Origin: Enterococcus mundtii
GTDB lineage: Bacteria > Bacillota > Bacilli > Lactobacillales > Enterococcaceae
Length of the DNA: 64,000 bases
Direction: 5' to 3'
Assembly (NCBI RefSeq): GCF_002947535.1
Contig: NZ_PUAP01000022.1
Span: 1-64,000 of the forward strand
Position numbers and translations under genes: made by a program. Under the pieces are notes generated by a model. That model saw only the letters and a program-made list of their open reading frames with translations, was not told the origin of the DNA and ran no database searches. Position 1 is the first letter of the stretch, and each line of letters begins with the position of its first letter. Of the stretch, positions 25,742 to 32,878 are shown piece after piece.

Positions 25742-26195
25742 CCCGACTCGCCAACTTCCGCAATTCTTCTTCGGACAGATTAGCAAAAGGATTTTTCACC
25801 GTCATACTGCCAGATACCTCGGTTTCTTTTTTATCACGCCATTCCTCAGGCTTACGATTCTTCAACCAGAATATTTGAGCTGTAGTGTCTGGAGCTTGCT
25901 GTTTAGTGATAACTTTTGTCACTCTCATGCCGTCTTCGGTCAGCTCATGGGTAGTTTCTTTGAATTCGTATCCTAATGCTCGCTTAAGCAATGCATTCTC
26001 AACTTGCCTATCAACTACTTCTTTCCCTCTTTTTAAGGACTCCGATAACACCGAATATTTCTTTTTCCACTCATGAAGCGTTGACTCAGCAATATTCATG
26101 TTATGTGCTAATTGTTTATCGGTAAGGCCATCACGAGCCCAACCTTCAATTTTCAATAATCCTTCTTCAGTTAACCACTCAGTGTATTTTGCCAT
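25734..26195 (-). CDS. terS: terminase small subunit
   Basis: 153 aa. N-terminal helix-turn-helix (GLTDKQLAHNMNIAESTLHEWKKKY, ~25-50) that recognises the packaging site, a central oligomerisation region, and FWLKNRKPEEWRDK typical of small terminases. Overlaps terL. The pac site of such phages usually lies within or near this gene. Confidence 0.9.
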   Translation of the reverse strand: MAKYTEWLTEEGLLKIEGWARDGLTDKQLAHNMNIAESTLHEWKKKYSVLSESLKRGKEVVDRQVENALLKRALGYEFKETTHELTEDGMRVTKVITKQQAPDTTAQIFWLKNRKPEEWRDKKETEVSGSMTVKNPFANLSEEELRKLASRDG

Positions 26196-26261
26196 GACCT
26201 CACCTTCTTTCTAAAAGCCTTTTTTCTTAATGACTATTTCCAAATTCATGTGGTTTGCAAA

Positions 26262-26573
26262 TTAGTAATTAGTCTGAATAACTTCGAATCCATCTCGCTC
26301 ATAGCTTTTGACAGCCTCTTTTAAATTCGGCAAAGTCCTTGATACTAAAGTAAGGATCAATTCCGCTTTACCTTCTTCCTTGCTTTCTGTGATATCTACA
26401 TTCGCATAACAGCCACCCCAAACTGGTTTCACGTTAGTGGTAGTTTCTCCATTTATAGTCATTGGATTTTCTACCCACTTACGTCCATTCTCAATTTCCA
26501 ATGCATTCTTATAAGCTTTTGATAGCTCTTTGCTTACATTGGTTTTTAACACCGCTTCATAAAAATTCTTCAT
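26262..26573 (-). CDS. hypothetical protein
   Basis: 103 aa, not recognised. Mixed alpha/beta, no membrane segment. ATG after GGGAGG; overlaps the upstream gene by 4 nt. Sits between the small terminase and other small genes, a variable part of the late operon. Confidence 0.55.
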   Translation of the reverse strand: MKNFYEAVLKTNVSKELSKAYKNALEIENGRKWVENPMTINGETTTNVKPVWGGCYANVDITESKEEGKAELILTLVSRTLPNLKEAVKSYERDGFEVIQTNY

Positions 26574-26797
26574 GATAAATACCTCCCTATATTTTGTTGG
26601 ATATAATCATCTTTCCAATAACCATGACCACAATAAACAAGTTTGCACTTATCAATTTCTTCCGGCGCAGCTTCTCTAGTCATTTCAACGATGGAATAGT
26701 TCTTTTTTATCTGGACTGACTGGACGACCCTTAATGGATCATCTTCATTTGGTCGTGGATATCTATTTGATAGTGACACATACCAAAAATTTCTCAT
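26570..26797 (-). CDS. hypothetical protein
   Basis: 75 aa, not recognised. The C-terminal half (EIDKCKLVYCGHGYWKDDYI) looks like a small phage protein motif. ATG after GAAGAAGGG; translationally coupled to the next gene. Confidence 0.55.
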   Translation of the reverse strand: MRNFWYVSLSNRYPRPNEDDPLRVVQSVQIKKNYSIVEMTREAAPEEIDKCKLVYCGHGYWKDDYIQQNIGRYLS

Positions 26798-26840
26798 TAT
26801 GTATCCCTTCTTCCTAATTCAGTTTATTTTAATTTTGTTA

Positions 26841-27122
26841 CTATCTTTGAAAGTTTTCCTCGATTACCTGTTGAAGCACTATACCCAACCGATTGACCAT
26901 ATCTTCATCCTGATCGTCAAATCCTGCCTCGTTAAAGATCGCATGCATTAATTCATGATAGAAGATAGCTTTCTTACGTTCGGAACTTAGATCTGCTAAT
27001 ATGGCTATTTCTGTATGATCATAGTCACAGCACCCAGCGTGATTCCGATTGCCGTCTATATCGATAAACGGCTTTTCTGTGACATCATAGGTTACTGCTC
27101 CTACTTTGATTTTCTTAAGCAT
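26841..27122 (-). CDS. small HExxH zincin-like peptidase
   Basis: 93 aa. YHELMHAIFNEAG contains the HExxH zinc-peptidase motif, and DYDHTEIAILADLSSERKKAIFYHE gives the pattern of a minimal ImmA/IrrE- or SprT-like fold. The start at 27122 follows GAGGAGG; the in-frame start at 27158 would overlap the upstream gene. It is distinct from the ImmA-like gene next to the repressor. Target unknown. Confidence 0.7.
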   Translation of the reverse strand: MLKKIKVGAVTYDVTEKPFIDIDGNRNHAGCCDYDHTEIAILADLSSERKKAIFYHELMHAIFNEAGFDDQDEDMVNRLGIVLQQVIEENFQR

Positions 27123-27150
27123 GTTTTCCTCCTCAATATAAAAAGCACGC

Positions 27151-27333
27151 TTACTCAAAGTAAAGCGGCATTAATTCATTGCTTACTTTGAATTCAATTG
27201 TTTTTTGTTTCTCTCCATCTTGATAGGTTCGACTTAGTGTAGAGTATTTACCTGTTTTATTTTTGAGCTGAACTACCATGCCTTTTTTACAATACACGAT
27301 TCCGTTGAGTACCAAATCAACTGACGCTAACAT
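27151..27333 (-). CDS. small hypothetical protein
   Basis: 60 aa, beta-rich (LNGIVYCKKGMVVQLKNKTGKYS). The start at 27333 follows AAGGAGG. A longer frame reaching 27522 runs through the terminator and the tRNA-like element and is not real coding sequence. Confidence 0.6.
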   Translation of the reverse strand: MLASVDLVLNGIVYCKKGMVVQLKNKTGKYSTLSRTYQDGEKQKTIEFKVSNELMPLYFE

Positions 27334-27352
27334 AAGCTTTACCTCCTTATAT

Positions 27353-27381
27353 AAAACAAAAAGACCACTCAACGAGTGATC
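27353..27381 (-). terminator. terminator downstream of the second tRNA-like element
   Basis: 8-bp stem GATCACTC / GAGTGGTC (one G-T pair) with a 3-nt loop followed by TTTTTGTTTT on the minus strand, 15 nt after the end of the 88-nt element. Confidence 0.75.
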
Positions 27382-27396
27382 TAAAATAATTGAATC

Positions 27397-27484
27397 AGGC
27401 GGTTTTCTCAGTTGTGCTTGGACGAGAATGTTAGGAATCGAACCTAAGTGCCACCTATCACCTACCAAAGCCCCCGATAATAAA
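27397..27484 (-). ncRNA. tRNA-like structured RNA element, copy 2
   Basis: 88 nt, colinear with the copy at 21122-21209 (11 substitutions). Minus-strand fold: outer stem AGGTGG/CCGCCT, T-arm-like hairpin TTAGG-(TTCGATT)-CCTAA and a 5-bp hairpin TTCTC/GAGAA. Stem differences from copy 1 keep pairing, including a C-G to T-A double change. It lies between the endonuclease-like gene 27537-27965 and a terminator, and is gene-free. The conserved 5' part (CGGGGGCTTTGGTAGGTGA) may pair with the loop of the last hairpin. Confidence 0.6.
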
Positions 27485-27536
27485 TAAAATTGTTCAGTGA
27501 AATCGCTGGTAAGGATTTGCACCTTGAATTATACAT

Positions 27537-27965
27537 CTATAAAATTTCTTTATAAGACTCGAAATCCGAGTATCTAGAATTAACAGTGTTAGGTTTCCCT
27601 TCTGGATAGAATGTAATACTTCTTCTTCCTTCTATATCCTCAAAAGGTATCAGATAAAAAGAATTCGTGTCTTTGTGAACAGCGCATAATATATCAAACG
27701 ATTTATTATTGTACTTTTTGTTGTATCTCTGATTATTACCTCTGATATGTGATGTTACGCAACTAACTAAATTTCTTAATTTTGCGTTATCCCAATAAAT
27801 AGTTTTAACTTGAACCCTTTTTAAGCCATCTCCACAATCAATTATCAAGTCGTACTCATTAAAATCGTTTATAGGCTTGGAAACTATGTATCCTTTTGAA
27901 ACAAAAAAAGCTTCTGCCAATAACTCGCTCACTGTTCCATTCATATGTTTTTCATAAATGCTCAT
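27537..27965 (-). CDS. PD-(D/E)XK endonuclease-like protein
   Basis: 142 aa. GTVSELLAEAFFVSKGY, then NEYDLIIDCGDG and RVQVKTIYW give the E...D...QxK order of a PD-(D/E)XK nuclease core, and resemble the PDDEXK_5 family that includes the I-Ssp6803I homing endonuclease. The start at 27965 follows GAGGAG. No intron is visible here, so a free-standing homing-type nuclease is one reading, another is a defence or recombination nuclease. The second tRNA-like element begins 53 nt downstream. Confidence 0.68.
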   Translation of the reverse strand: MSIYEKHMNGTVSELLAEAFFVSKGYIVSKPINDFNEYDLIIDCGDGLKRVQVKTIYWDNAKLRNLVSCVTSHIRGNNQRYNKKYNNKSFDILCAVHKDTNSFYLIPFEDIEGRRSITFYPEGKPNTVNSRYSDFESYKEIL

Positions 27966-28107
27966 TAGATCACTCCTCATAAATGTATGATAGCATATAC
28001 AGTTGAAGCTACACACAGTTGAATTAAATTTGTTTTTGAATAAAATTCAGGTATTAATCAATATATTTTTTATCTACCTATTCCGCCACAGCAATCAAAA
28101 AAATAAC

Positions 28108-28135
28108 TTGTGAAAACGATTACTTAGTGTATACT
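28108..28135 (+). promoter_or_regulatory. promoter of the plus-strand gene at 28189
   Basis: TTGTGA, 16-bp spacer, TATACT. It fires against the phage late direction, giving the 28189 gene its own expression in the lysogen. Confidence 0.6.
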
Positions 28136-28188
28136 TTAGTTATCAACGAAGGGGAGCGTTGAAATTATAATAAAGGTAGTGGATAAAT

Positions 28189-28683
28189 ATGGAACAAGTA
28201 AAGATTTTTGCATTAGAGTATGCAGTTAGTGTTTTTAATGAGATAATTTCACAAGATTCTGATAGCGGAAAATTTAAAATTGTTTGGAACACTGATAAAG
28301 GATTTGCAACCTGCGAAACCCTTTTATGGACAGACTACAATTATGTAGTACTTTCCGAAGAGCTAAGTTATGAACGATTTAGACAAATAACTTTTGATCC
28401 TTCCTCTGATAGCGAAAATGCACTCAAAGTTGTGCGGTTTAAATTATTTGACTACTTCAAAAATAGAAGTGCTTCGACTTTTACAAAAAGACCAGACCAG
28501 CTTTTATTGTTTTTACTAGACATTGTTGATAATTCTGGAATAGAAGATTTAGAATATCCGAATTATTCTACTATACGGAATTTTAAAACATTGGACGGAC
28601 TAATAGATTTACCATTTATATTAAATATAGATTTAAATCTTTCACCTGTCAGTCTAATTAAAGAACAGACAACAACCCCATAA
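28189..28683 (+). CDS. plus-strand moron, hypothetical protein
   Basis: 164 aa, cytoplasmic, acidic, with a mixed fold (WNTDKGFATCETLLWTDYN). Not recognised. It is inserted in opposite orientation between the endonuclease gene and the late regulator, with its own promoter (28108) and a hairpin over its stop codon. That is the layout of a moron expressed from the prophage; superinfection immunity or defence is a guess. Confidence 0.6.
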   Translation: MEQVKIFALEYAVSVFNEIISQDSDSGKFKIVWNTDKGFATCETLLWTDYNYVVLSEELSYERFRQITFDPSSDSENALKVVRFKLFDYFKNRSASTFTKRPDQLLLFLLDIVDNSGIEDLEYPNYSTIRNFKTLDGLIDLPFILNIDLNLSPVSLIKEQTTTP

Positions 28684-28733
28684 GGAGAAAACGAACTATT
28701 TTTGATTTGATTTATTTGTAGCTGTTGTCTGTT
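28664..28733 (+). terminator. inverted repeat over the end of the 28189 gene
   Basis: AACAGACAAC (28664-28673) and its exact complement GTTGTCTGTT (28724-28733) enclose 50 nt, followed by TATT. Possible terminator, though the loop is long and the T-run short. Confidence 0.4.
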
Positions 28734-28748
28734 TATTAACAATTTTAG

Positions 28749-28807
28749 AATAGACAGCGATCGCATAGGAAAACACATGTGAGTAGTTTTTTCGATTGCT
28801 GTCTATT
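28749..28807. repeat. long inverted repeat, 15-bp arms
   Basis: AATAGACAGCGATCG (28749-28763) pairs with CGATTGCTGTCTATT (28793-28807), one G-T pair, around 29 nt. It shares the AGACAGC/GCTGTCT core with the preceding repeat. In the path of late transcription from 28891. Could be a terminator-like barrier or a recombination scar of the moron. Confidence 0.5.
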
Positions 28808-28890
28808 CAAGCTTAATTGTGGAACAATAACAAACGATGTTTCTATTATTTTTATTTTGTCGAAGTCCTGTTTCCTAATCTATCGACAAT

Positions 28891-28953
28891 ATCATATTAA
28901 CACGCTTTTTCGTCCAAAAACCCTACAATATCCCTACAAAAACCCTACAAAAA
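28891..28953 (-). promoter_or_regulatory. candidate activator-dependent late promoter with three 11-bp repeats
   Basis: Directly after the arpU stop, the minus strand reads three tandem 11-mers ending TTGTAGGG (28921-28931, 28932-28942, 28943-28953), then TTTTGG, 17 bp and TATGAT (28891-28896). Spacing of 11 bp puts all three on one helix face next to the -35 region, as expected of activator sites. ArpU, encoded just upstream, is the obvious candidate. Confidence 0.55.
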
Positions 28954-28954
28954 T

Positions 28955-29371
28955 TTACCGATACTTAATCAATGAACCTTTTTTATATGCTTCGGCAAAT
29001 TCGATCAATGCATTGGATTTTAGCTTTTCTACGTTTTTCTCTCCATACCCCTGAATTAGTTGTCCTATTTCATAATTAGTGTGCTTATTAACATCGCAAA
29101 AACTATAATAGAGTATTTGACGACTGATAAGACTTAAGCTCATCAATGCTACTAAAATCGCATCTCTTTCAGCTTCTATGTCCATCATTTGAATAAGCGC
29201 ATCTTCTGTTTTGTTGCCGTGTTTTGGCGACCTAGGCATGTCAGTTATAATCGGCGACTTAATGTCTATTAATGAACGACCTGCCATCCGTTCCAACCGT
29301 CGGAAGTTTTTCAACACATCTCTCGCATTACATCTTGTCTGCCTAAAGTCTACATCTCTTAGTAATTGCAT
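28955..29371 (-). CDS. arpU: ArpU-family late transcription regulator
   Basis: 138 aa. The ArpU/Phage_ArpU pattern is clear: basic N-terminus, KTEDALIQMMDIEAERDAILVALMSLSLISRQILYYSF and a C-terminal helix-turn-helix (TNYEIGQLIQGYGEKNVEKLKSNAL). These sigma-like proteins activate late genes in phages of Gram-positive cocci. It is the last early gene before the late block. AGGAG lies 12 nt before the ATG, longer than usual. Confidence 0.85.
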   Translation of the reverse strand: MQLLRDVDFRQTRCNARDVLKNFRRLERMAGRSLIDIKSPIITDMPRSPKHGNKTEDALIQMMDIEAERDAILVALMSLSLISRQILYYSFCDVNKHTNYEIGQLIQGYGEKNVEKLKSNALIEFAEAYKKGSLIKYR

Positions 29372-29393
29372 TAAGTCAAACCGCTCCTTTTTG

Positions 29394-29450
29394 TGATATA
29401 ATAAACTTGTCGGATTTATTAGATCAGTCGGAGCGATCCGGCTTTTTTTA
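29394..29450 (+). ncRNA. candidate very short plus-strand transcript upstream of arpU
   Basis: An extended -10 (TG-A-TATAAT, 29394-29402) is followed ~25 nt later by a 7-bp hairpin AGTCGGA/TCCGGCT and GCTTTTTTT (29426-29450). Together they would give a ~40-nt RNA diverging from arpU. No ORF inside. Confidence 0.35.
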
Positions 29451-29721
29451 TACCCATGCTTATGCTAAGCTTTTCAAGTAGCGAGGTTACGCTCGTTACC
29501 CATATACATGTTGAGCTGTCTGGCGGAAAGCAGAGGGCTCTCTATTTCAATATTCTGTTAAGGGCAGCCAGTGGTCGGCTGTCTGTTTTAGTATCTACAG
29601 TATTTATTCTATCTACCTGTTTTATTACAAATAACTATCGATTTTATTATTATACTTTCATTTTCCTTGCTTTCTAAAGTGCTACCATATCAAATATATG
29701 GGAGAACTAGGAGATGGTATT
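29451..29721 (+). other. gene-less, structured region between arpU and a membrane-protein gene
   Basis: No convincing gene. On the plus strand several hairpins occur: GAGC/GCTC near 29510-29540 and CAGCC-agtggtc-GGCTG at 29565-29581, followed by TCTGTTTTA. A 73-codon frame at 29456 crosses these hairpins without a ribosome site. It may be the 3' part of a decayed small-toxin/antisense RNA locus. Confidence 0.35.
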
Positions 29722-29976
29722 TTGATACTATTAAGCAAACTATTGTTTTGGATTCCTTTTTTCGGTGTTCTCATCTTTTTATGGTTCTTTACCAAATGGA
29801 ACAAATACGATATTTTTTTACTTTTTTGCTCTGCTCCTGCGTTTTACTTTATTTCACGAATTATTGAGTATTCCTACGCAGAATCAGTTCACCAATATGA
29901 CTTTTATTTAAAAGGTTTGGTGTGTTCTATCATTTTCTATATGTTGATTCTCTTCTTTATAGATAAGAAGAAATGA
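29722..29976 (+). CDS. plus-strand small membrane protein
   Basis: ~84 aa with three hydrophobic segments and very little else, ending DKKK. A TTG start at 29722 follows GGAG by 7-8 nt; an ATG at 29698 is in frame but lacks a ribosome site. Flanked by a strong terminator at 29981. Opposite in orientation to the phage early genes, so a moron; small membrane proteins in this position sometimes give superinfection exclusion (inference). Confidence 0.5.
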   Translation: MILLSKLLFWIPFFGVLIFLWFFTKWNKYDIFLLFCSAPAFYFISRIIEYSYAESVHQYDFYLKGLVCSIIFYMLILFFIDKKK

Positions 29977-29980
29977 TCTT

Positions 29981-30010
29981 AGCCAATCGTTGGATTGGCT
30001 TTTTATTTTT
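29981..30010 (+). terminator. strong intrinsic terminator
   Basis: AGCCAATC / GATTGGCT stem with a 4-nt loop and TTTTATTTTT, directly after the plus-strand membrane protein. Confidence 0.85.
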
Positions 30011-30066
30011 CTTTAAAATAATTACCCGCTTAAAAACGAAAAGCATTACAAAGACATATGAGTAGA

Positions 30067-30393
30067 TCATTCCTTTTCATCCTCACTAACCTCATAAAGC
30101 TCCGCAAACTTCCAATACTCTTCATTCACCGATTTGATCTGTTCTTCAGTAAATAACTCACACCAGCCATCGTTTTCGCAGCCCCAAATGATGTCGTATT
30201 GTCTGTTACGTTCGACTAATATCTTTTTGTTACCTTCTTCATCTTTTAGGAATGGAACCATGTACAACGGCTCTTTCTCGACCTCATAGCCGTCTTTCAT
30301 GCGGGTGAGGGTTTCGATTGGATTGTTTTCGGGACACTGAATCCAATCAATAATTCCTGGTTCTCGTATATATTTCCGACTAAAGTCATACTC
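30067..30393 (-). pseudogene. DUF1642 C-terminal remnant
   Basis: The frame DGYEVEKEPLYMVPF ... FTEEQIKSVNEEYWKFAELYEV matches the end of DUF1642 proteins of lactococcal and enterococcal phages, but the usual ~100 N-terminal residues are missing. The frame is open up to 30393 without a start; the first ATG is at 30300 without a ribosome site. It overlaps, in another frame, the end of the decayed yopX-like gene, so a deletion probably fused the two. Confidence 0.6.
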
Positions 30394-30700
30394 CTACGCA
30401 TACTAATAGGTAGTATAAATTCCTCTCTAGGGCATCTAAAACTAAAGCAAGCATCTTTATCATTCCAGCAAACTACATACCCTCTTGGAAAATATCCCCC
30501 TCAAAAATCTCCACACCATTCTTGTCTTTCAGTCCTGTGGATTGCATGAGTTCAATTTCATCAAAACGTCTAATATAGTCAGAATTAAACCAAGTGACAG
30601 ATTTTTGCTTAATAACCAACTTTTTTTCTAAAAAAGATATCGATTCTATATCCTGTATAGTTCCTGTACGTTTATCCCACGCTCAAAATTTCGGTATCAT
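30297..30700 (-). pseudogene. yopX-like gene with stop and frameshift
   Basis: Starts at an ATG at 30700 after GGAGG and reads MIPKF-stop-AWDKRTG; the stop (TGA, 30683-30685) replaces the Arg of the usual MIPKFRAWD start. The rest (MQSTGLKDKNGVEIFEGDIF) is typical YopX, then a single-base shift near 30480 is needed to continue with WNDKDACFSF and LVGNIYEN. Two lesions make it a pseudogene. Confidence 0.75.
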
Positions 30701-30828
30701 TCGCTTTCCTCCATACTCTCAAATATAGTAATTGCTTTATCTATGCCAATCCGTTCTTCTTCTGTGGCACAAGTTACTAGATAGCCTTTTAAGTGACGGA
30801 TCGCTTTACTGATTGATATTCGTTTCAT
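30697..30828 (-). CDS. small hypothetical protein
   Basis: 43 aa (MKRISISKAIRHLKGYLV...). Strong AAGGAGGGC ribosome site before two adjacent ATGs (30831, 30828). Its stop overlaps the start of the yopX-like pseudogene (ATGA), the coupling expected of a real early gene. Function unknown. Confidence 0.6.
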   Translation of the reverse strand: MKRISISKAIRHLKGYLVTCATEEERIGIDKAITIFESMEESE

Positions 30829-30863
30829 CATGCCCTCCTTAATTGTTTTTTATGGATAGCTAG

Positions 30864-31232
30864 CTAAGGCATCCCAATCCACACGACAATCACTTTTTCC
30901 CATCTATATCCTTCTACCCGCTCAACAGCTCTTTCTTCAATTGGTTTCCATAACGGATGAGTTTCATGAAATACTTGAGTTTCATCATCGATAGCTTCTA
31001 TTTCTTTTTCAATTAATTCTTCGTCATCAAGTGACTTAAAGAAGATTCTTTCACCGTTATTCCATACATGATCAATTTCAGATTTTCCAAATGAACCCAT
31101 CCACGAAGAATATCCGTCATCTGCTACGATCTCCGAATCAACCATTGGTACGATTCTCAATTCTGGATTTTCTTTAATCAAATCAAGCAACGATTGTACA
31201 TTTCCGTTTTGAATTTCAAGTTCCGTTCTCAT
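30864..31232 (-). CDS. hypothetical phage protein
   Basis: 122 aa, acidic, C-terminal hydrophobic strand (WEKVIVVWIGMP). Looks like a common protein of unknown function in early regions of enterococcal and streptococcal phages. Overlaps the upstream gene by 4 nt. Confidence 0.6.
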   Translation of the reverse strand: MRTELEIQNGNVQSLLDLIKENPELRIVPMVDSEIVADDGYSSWMGSFGKSEIDHVWNNGERIFFKSLDDEELIEKEIEAIDDETQVFHETHPLWKPIEERAVERVEGYRWEKVIVVWIGMP

Positions 31233-31423
31233 AAGATTCCTCTTTTCTCATTTGAACTATTTCCATTTTGGAAACAATTCAATCGCTCTTTTAAGTCTGC
31301 CAAGTCCTTTTCTGCCCATTCTCTGCTTGAATGCCACTTTTTGATAAATTGCCAGTCGTTTATTTTTAATGCTGTTTCGATAGCTATGATCTTATTTTTT
31401 AGAATCTTCTCTTTTGTTTTCAT
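31229..31423 (-). CDS. small helical hypothetical protein
   Basis: 64 aa, highly charged, coiled-coil prone. Overlaps both neighbours by 4 nt (ATGA), so it belongs to the early operon. Not recognised. Confidence 0.55.
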   Translation of the reverse strand: MKTKEKILKNKIIAIETALKINDWQFIKKWHSSREWAEKDLADLKERLNCFQNGNSSNEKRGIL

Positions 31424-31719
31424 AGATCTTCACTCTTCACAAACACACCATCAACCATTCGTCCAGTACGTCCTTTGATTTCCGCATAAGCTTGGTTCAA
31501 GCACTCGTATAGATCCATGTCATTTTGCATTGCCAGATTGATCAAAGTAACAACTACATCCCCGATTCCATCTCTTAATGCACTTTCGTCTTTTCTGGCT
31601 AATGCTGCTGCAACCTCGCCGACTTCTTCGACCGTTTTAAGCATTTGCTTACTAGAATCAGCCTTTTCTAATCCTTTTTCTTTTGCCCATTCTTCAACCT
31701 TCGTGATCAATTCATTCAT
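31420..31719 (-). CDS. MazG-like NTP pyrophosphohydrolase
   Basis: 99 aa. TVEEVGEVAAALAR ... LRDGIGDVVVTLINLA gives the E-E-x2-E ... E/D-x2-D metal-binding helices of the MazG-like all-alpha NTP pyrophosphatase family. It probably hydrolyses (d)NTPs, either cleaning modified nucleotides or lowering alarmone signals during infection. Confidence 0.8.
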   Translation of the reverse strand: MNELITKVEEWAKEKGLEKADSSKQMLKTVEEVGEVAAALARKDESALRDGIGDVVVTLINLAMQNDMDLYECLNQAYAEIKGRTGRMVDGVFVKSEDL

Positions 31720-31721
31720 TC

Positions 31722-32237
31722 TTATCCCTCCAAATATTTAAAAGTCCGTTTCTTACTGTCTGTCGCTTGTCTGTTGGCATAGGTATAGACTGTGCTAGGC
31801 TTCAGACCTAGATCCCAACAAATATCTTCACATAGACCTTGAACCACTATTTGCCCATCGTGATATACTGCGATTATTTTTCTTCTTTTCTTTCCTATTA
31901 CACCTTTTTCTCTTTTATTCTCTCGCTCTCTTTCTTTCTCTGGGATATTTTGAATACGCCATTTAGCCCAGACCGAACTGCCTACCCCAAGCGCTTTGCA
32001 AATTGTTTTTACCGTATAGCCTTCTCCTATCAGTTTTTTATACTTTTCATAAGTGAAGTTCTCGAAATCCATTTTTTCTAAAGGATGTGAATCGTCCATC
32101 GTAGTAAAATCAATGAATTTTCTTATTGTCTGCACTTCTTTAAATTCTTCATCTGTTAATTCATCAATCGGCCGCCCTCTTAGTATCTGCATCATCTTTT
32201 TCCGGTATAAACATTTTTCTTGTCTGGTTAGATTCAT
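31722..32237 (-). CDS. DNA-binding protein with helix-turn-helix segments
   Basis: 171 aa. One putative helix-turn-helix lies near 68-90 (GYTVKTICKALGVGSSVWAKW), followed by a very basic linker (ERERENKREKGVIGKKRRK). The last ~50 residues (AVYHDGQIVVQGLCEDICWDLGLKPSTVYTYANRQ) resemble NUMOD1-like DNA-binding motifs. The start overlaps the upstream stop. A regulatory role is likely but unproven. Confidence 0.6.
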   Translation of the reverse strand: MNLTRQEKCLYRKKMMQILRGRPIDELTDEEFKEVQTIRKFIDFTTMDDSHPLEKMDFENFTYEKYKKLIGEGYTVKTICKALGVGSSVWAKWRIQNIPEKERERENKREKGVIGKKRRKIIAVYHDGQIVVQGLCEDICWDLGLKPSTVYTYANRQATDSKKRTFKYLEG

Positions 32238-32431
32238 CTGGTTCGCCCTCTCTGTCTTACTTGCTTGTCATCAAATCCAGTGTTGTTTACTCGTTTATTT
32301 ACTTTTGTGATTTTCGCTTTACGGACCACATTCATTCCGCCTTTTTCATCCTTCACAATGAGTACGTTCGTTCTTTCAACATATACCGTCCCTCTGATCT
32401 TTTCGCCGTAAATAGTCGTGTAGTTCCTCAT
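32234..32431 (-). CDS. small basic hypothetical protein
   Basis: 65 aa, beta-rich N-terminal half and Lys/Arg-rich C-terminus. The ATG at 32431 follows AGAGAGGGCGG; an upstream GTG at 32509 in the same frame runs antisense-free through the preceding 52-aa gene and is not preferred. Stop overlaps the next start (ATGA). Confidence 0.6.
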   Translation of the reverse strand: MRNYTTIYGEKIRGTVYVERTNVLIVKDEKGGMNVVRKAKITKVNKRVNNTGFDDKQVRQRGRTR

Positions 32432-32589
32432 CAGTCCGCCCTCTCTTCGATTATTTTTAGTATTTGATCCAGTGCGTTCTCTCTGCCTGCGTGGAAAGTG
32501 TTGAGCCACTTGTCCTTATGCTCAACACTCATTCTCAACGCTTCATTGCGCATCATTTCCACTTGTGCTTTTAACTCGTTAATTTCCAT
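32431..32589 (-). CDS. small helical hypothetical protein
   Basis: 52 aa, MEINELKAQVEMMRNEAL..., strongly helical. It fills the gap between the 32579-32866 gene and the 32431 start, overlapping the next start by 1 nt (TGATG). Coupling and reading frame make it a real gene although short. Confidence 0.6.
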   Translation of the reverse strand: MEINELKAQVEMMRNEALRMSVEHKDKWLNTFHAGRENALDQILKIIEERAD

Positions 32590-32866
32590 GAGACTGCCCT
32601 TCCAGCTCATTTAAATGTGCTTTTAGCCCTTTGATACATTCCCAGAAAAGTAATTTCATATAAGCTGATTGGCTTAGTTTTGATCGATCGATATAAAACG
32701 CGTAGTAGTGACGTAATTTCGCCCAACATCTGCGATCGTTCTTTATTTGTTCAAGATCGACTGCTGCCAGTTGACTATGAACAATCCCTAAAATGTCGTA
32801 CTCTTCGTCTTTTTTATACTTAGCGATTTCTTTGATTAATCCTAAGTAGTCAAAATTGATATCCAA
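32579..32866 (-). CDS. hypothetical phage protein
   Basis: 95 aa, helical, TTG start after GGGGGAGAAG. Follows the replication initiator gene by 12 nt. No motif recognised. Confidence 0.55.
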   Translation of the reverse strand: MDINFDYLGLIKEIAKYKKDEEYDILGIVHSQLAAVDLEQIKNDRRCWAKLRHYYAFYIDRSKLSQSAYMKLLFWECIKGLKAHLNELEGQSHGN

Positions 32867-32878
32867 CTCTTCTCCCCC

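Noticed and set aside
27334-27522. Upstream extension of the 60-aa gene at 27151
   Set aside because: It runs through a terminator and the tRNA-like element; a strong ribosome site marks the later start at 27333.
29456-29677. 73-codon plus-strand ORF
   Set aside because: No ribosome site and it spans several hairpins; the region looks non-coding.
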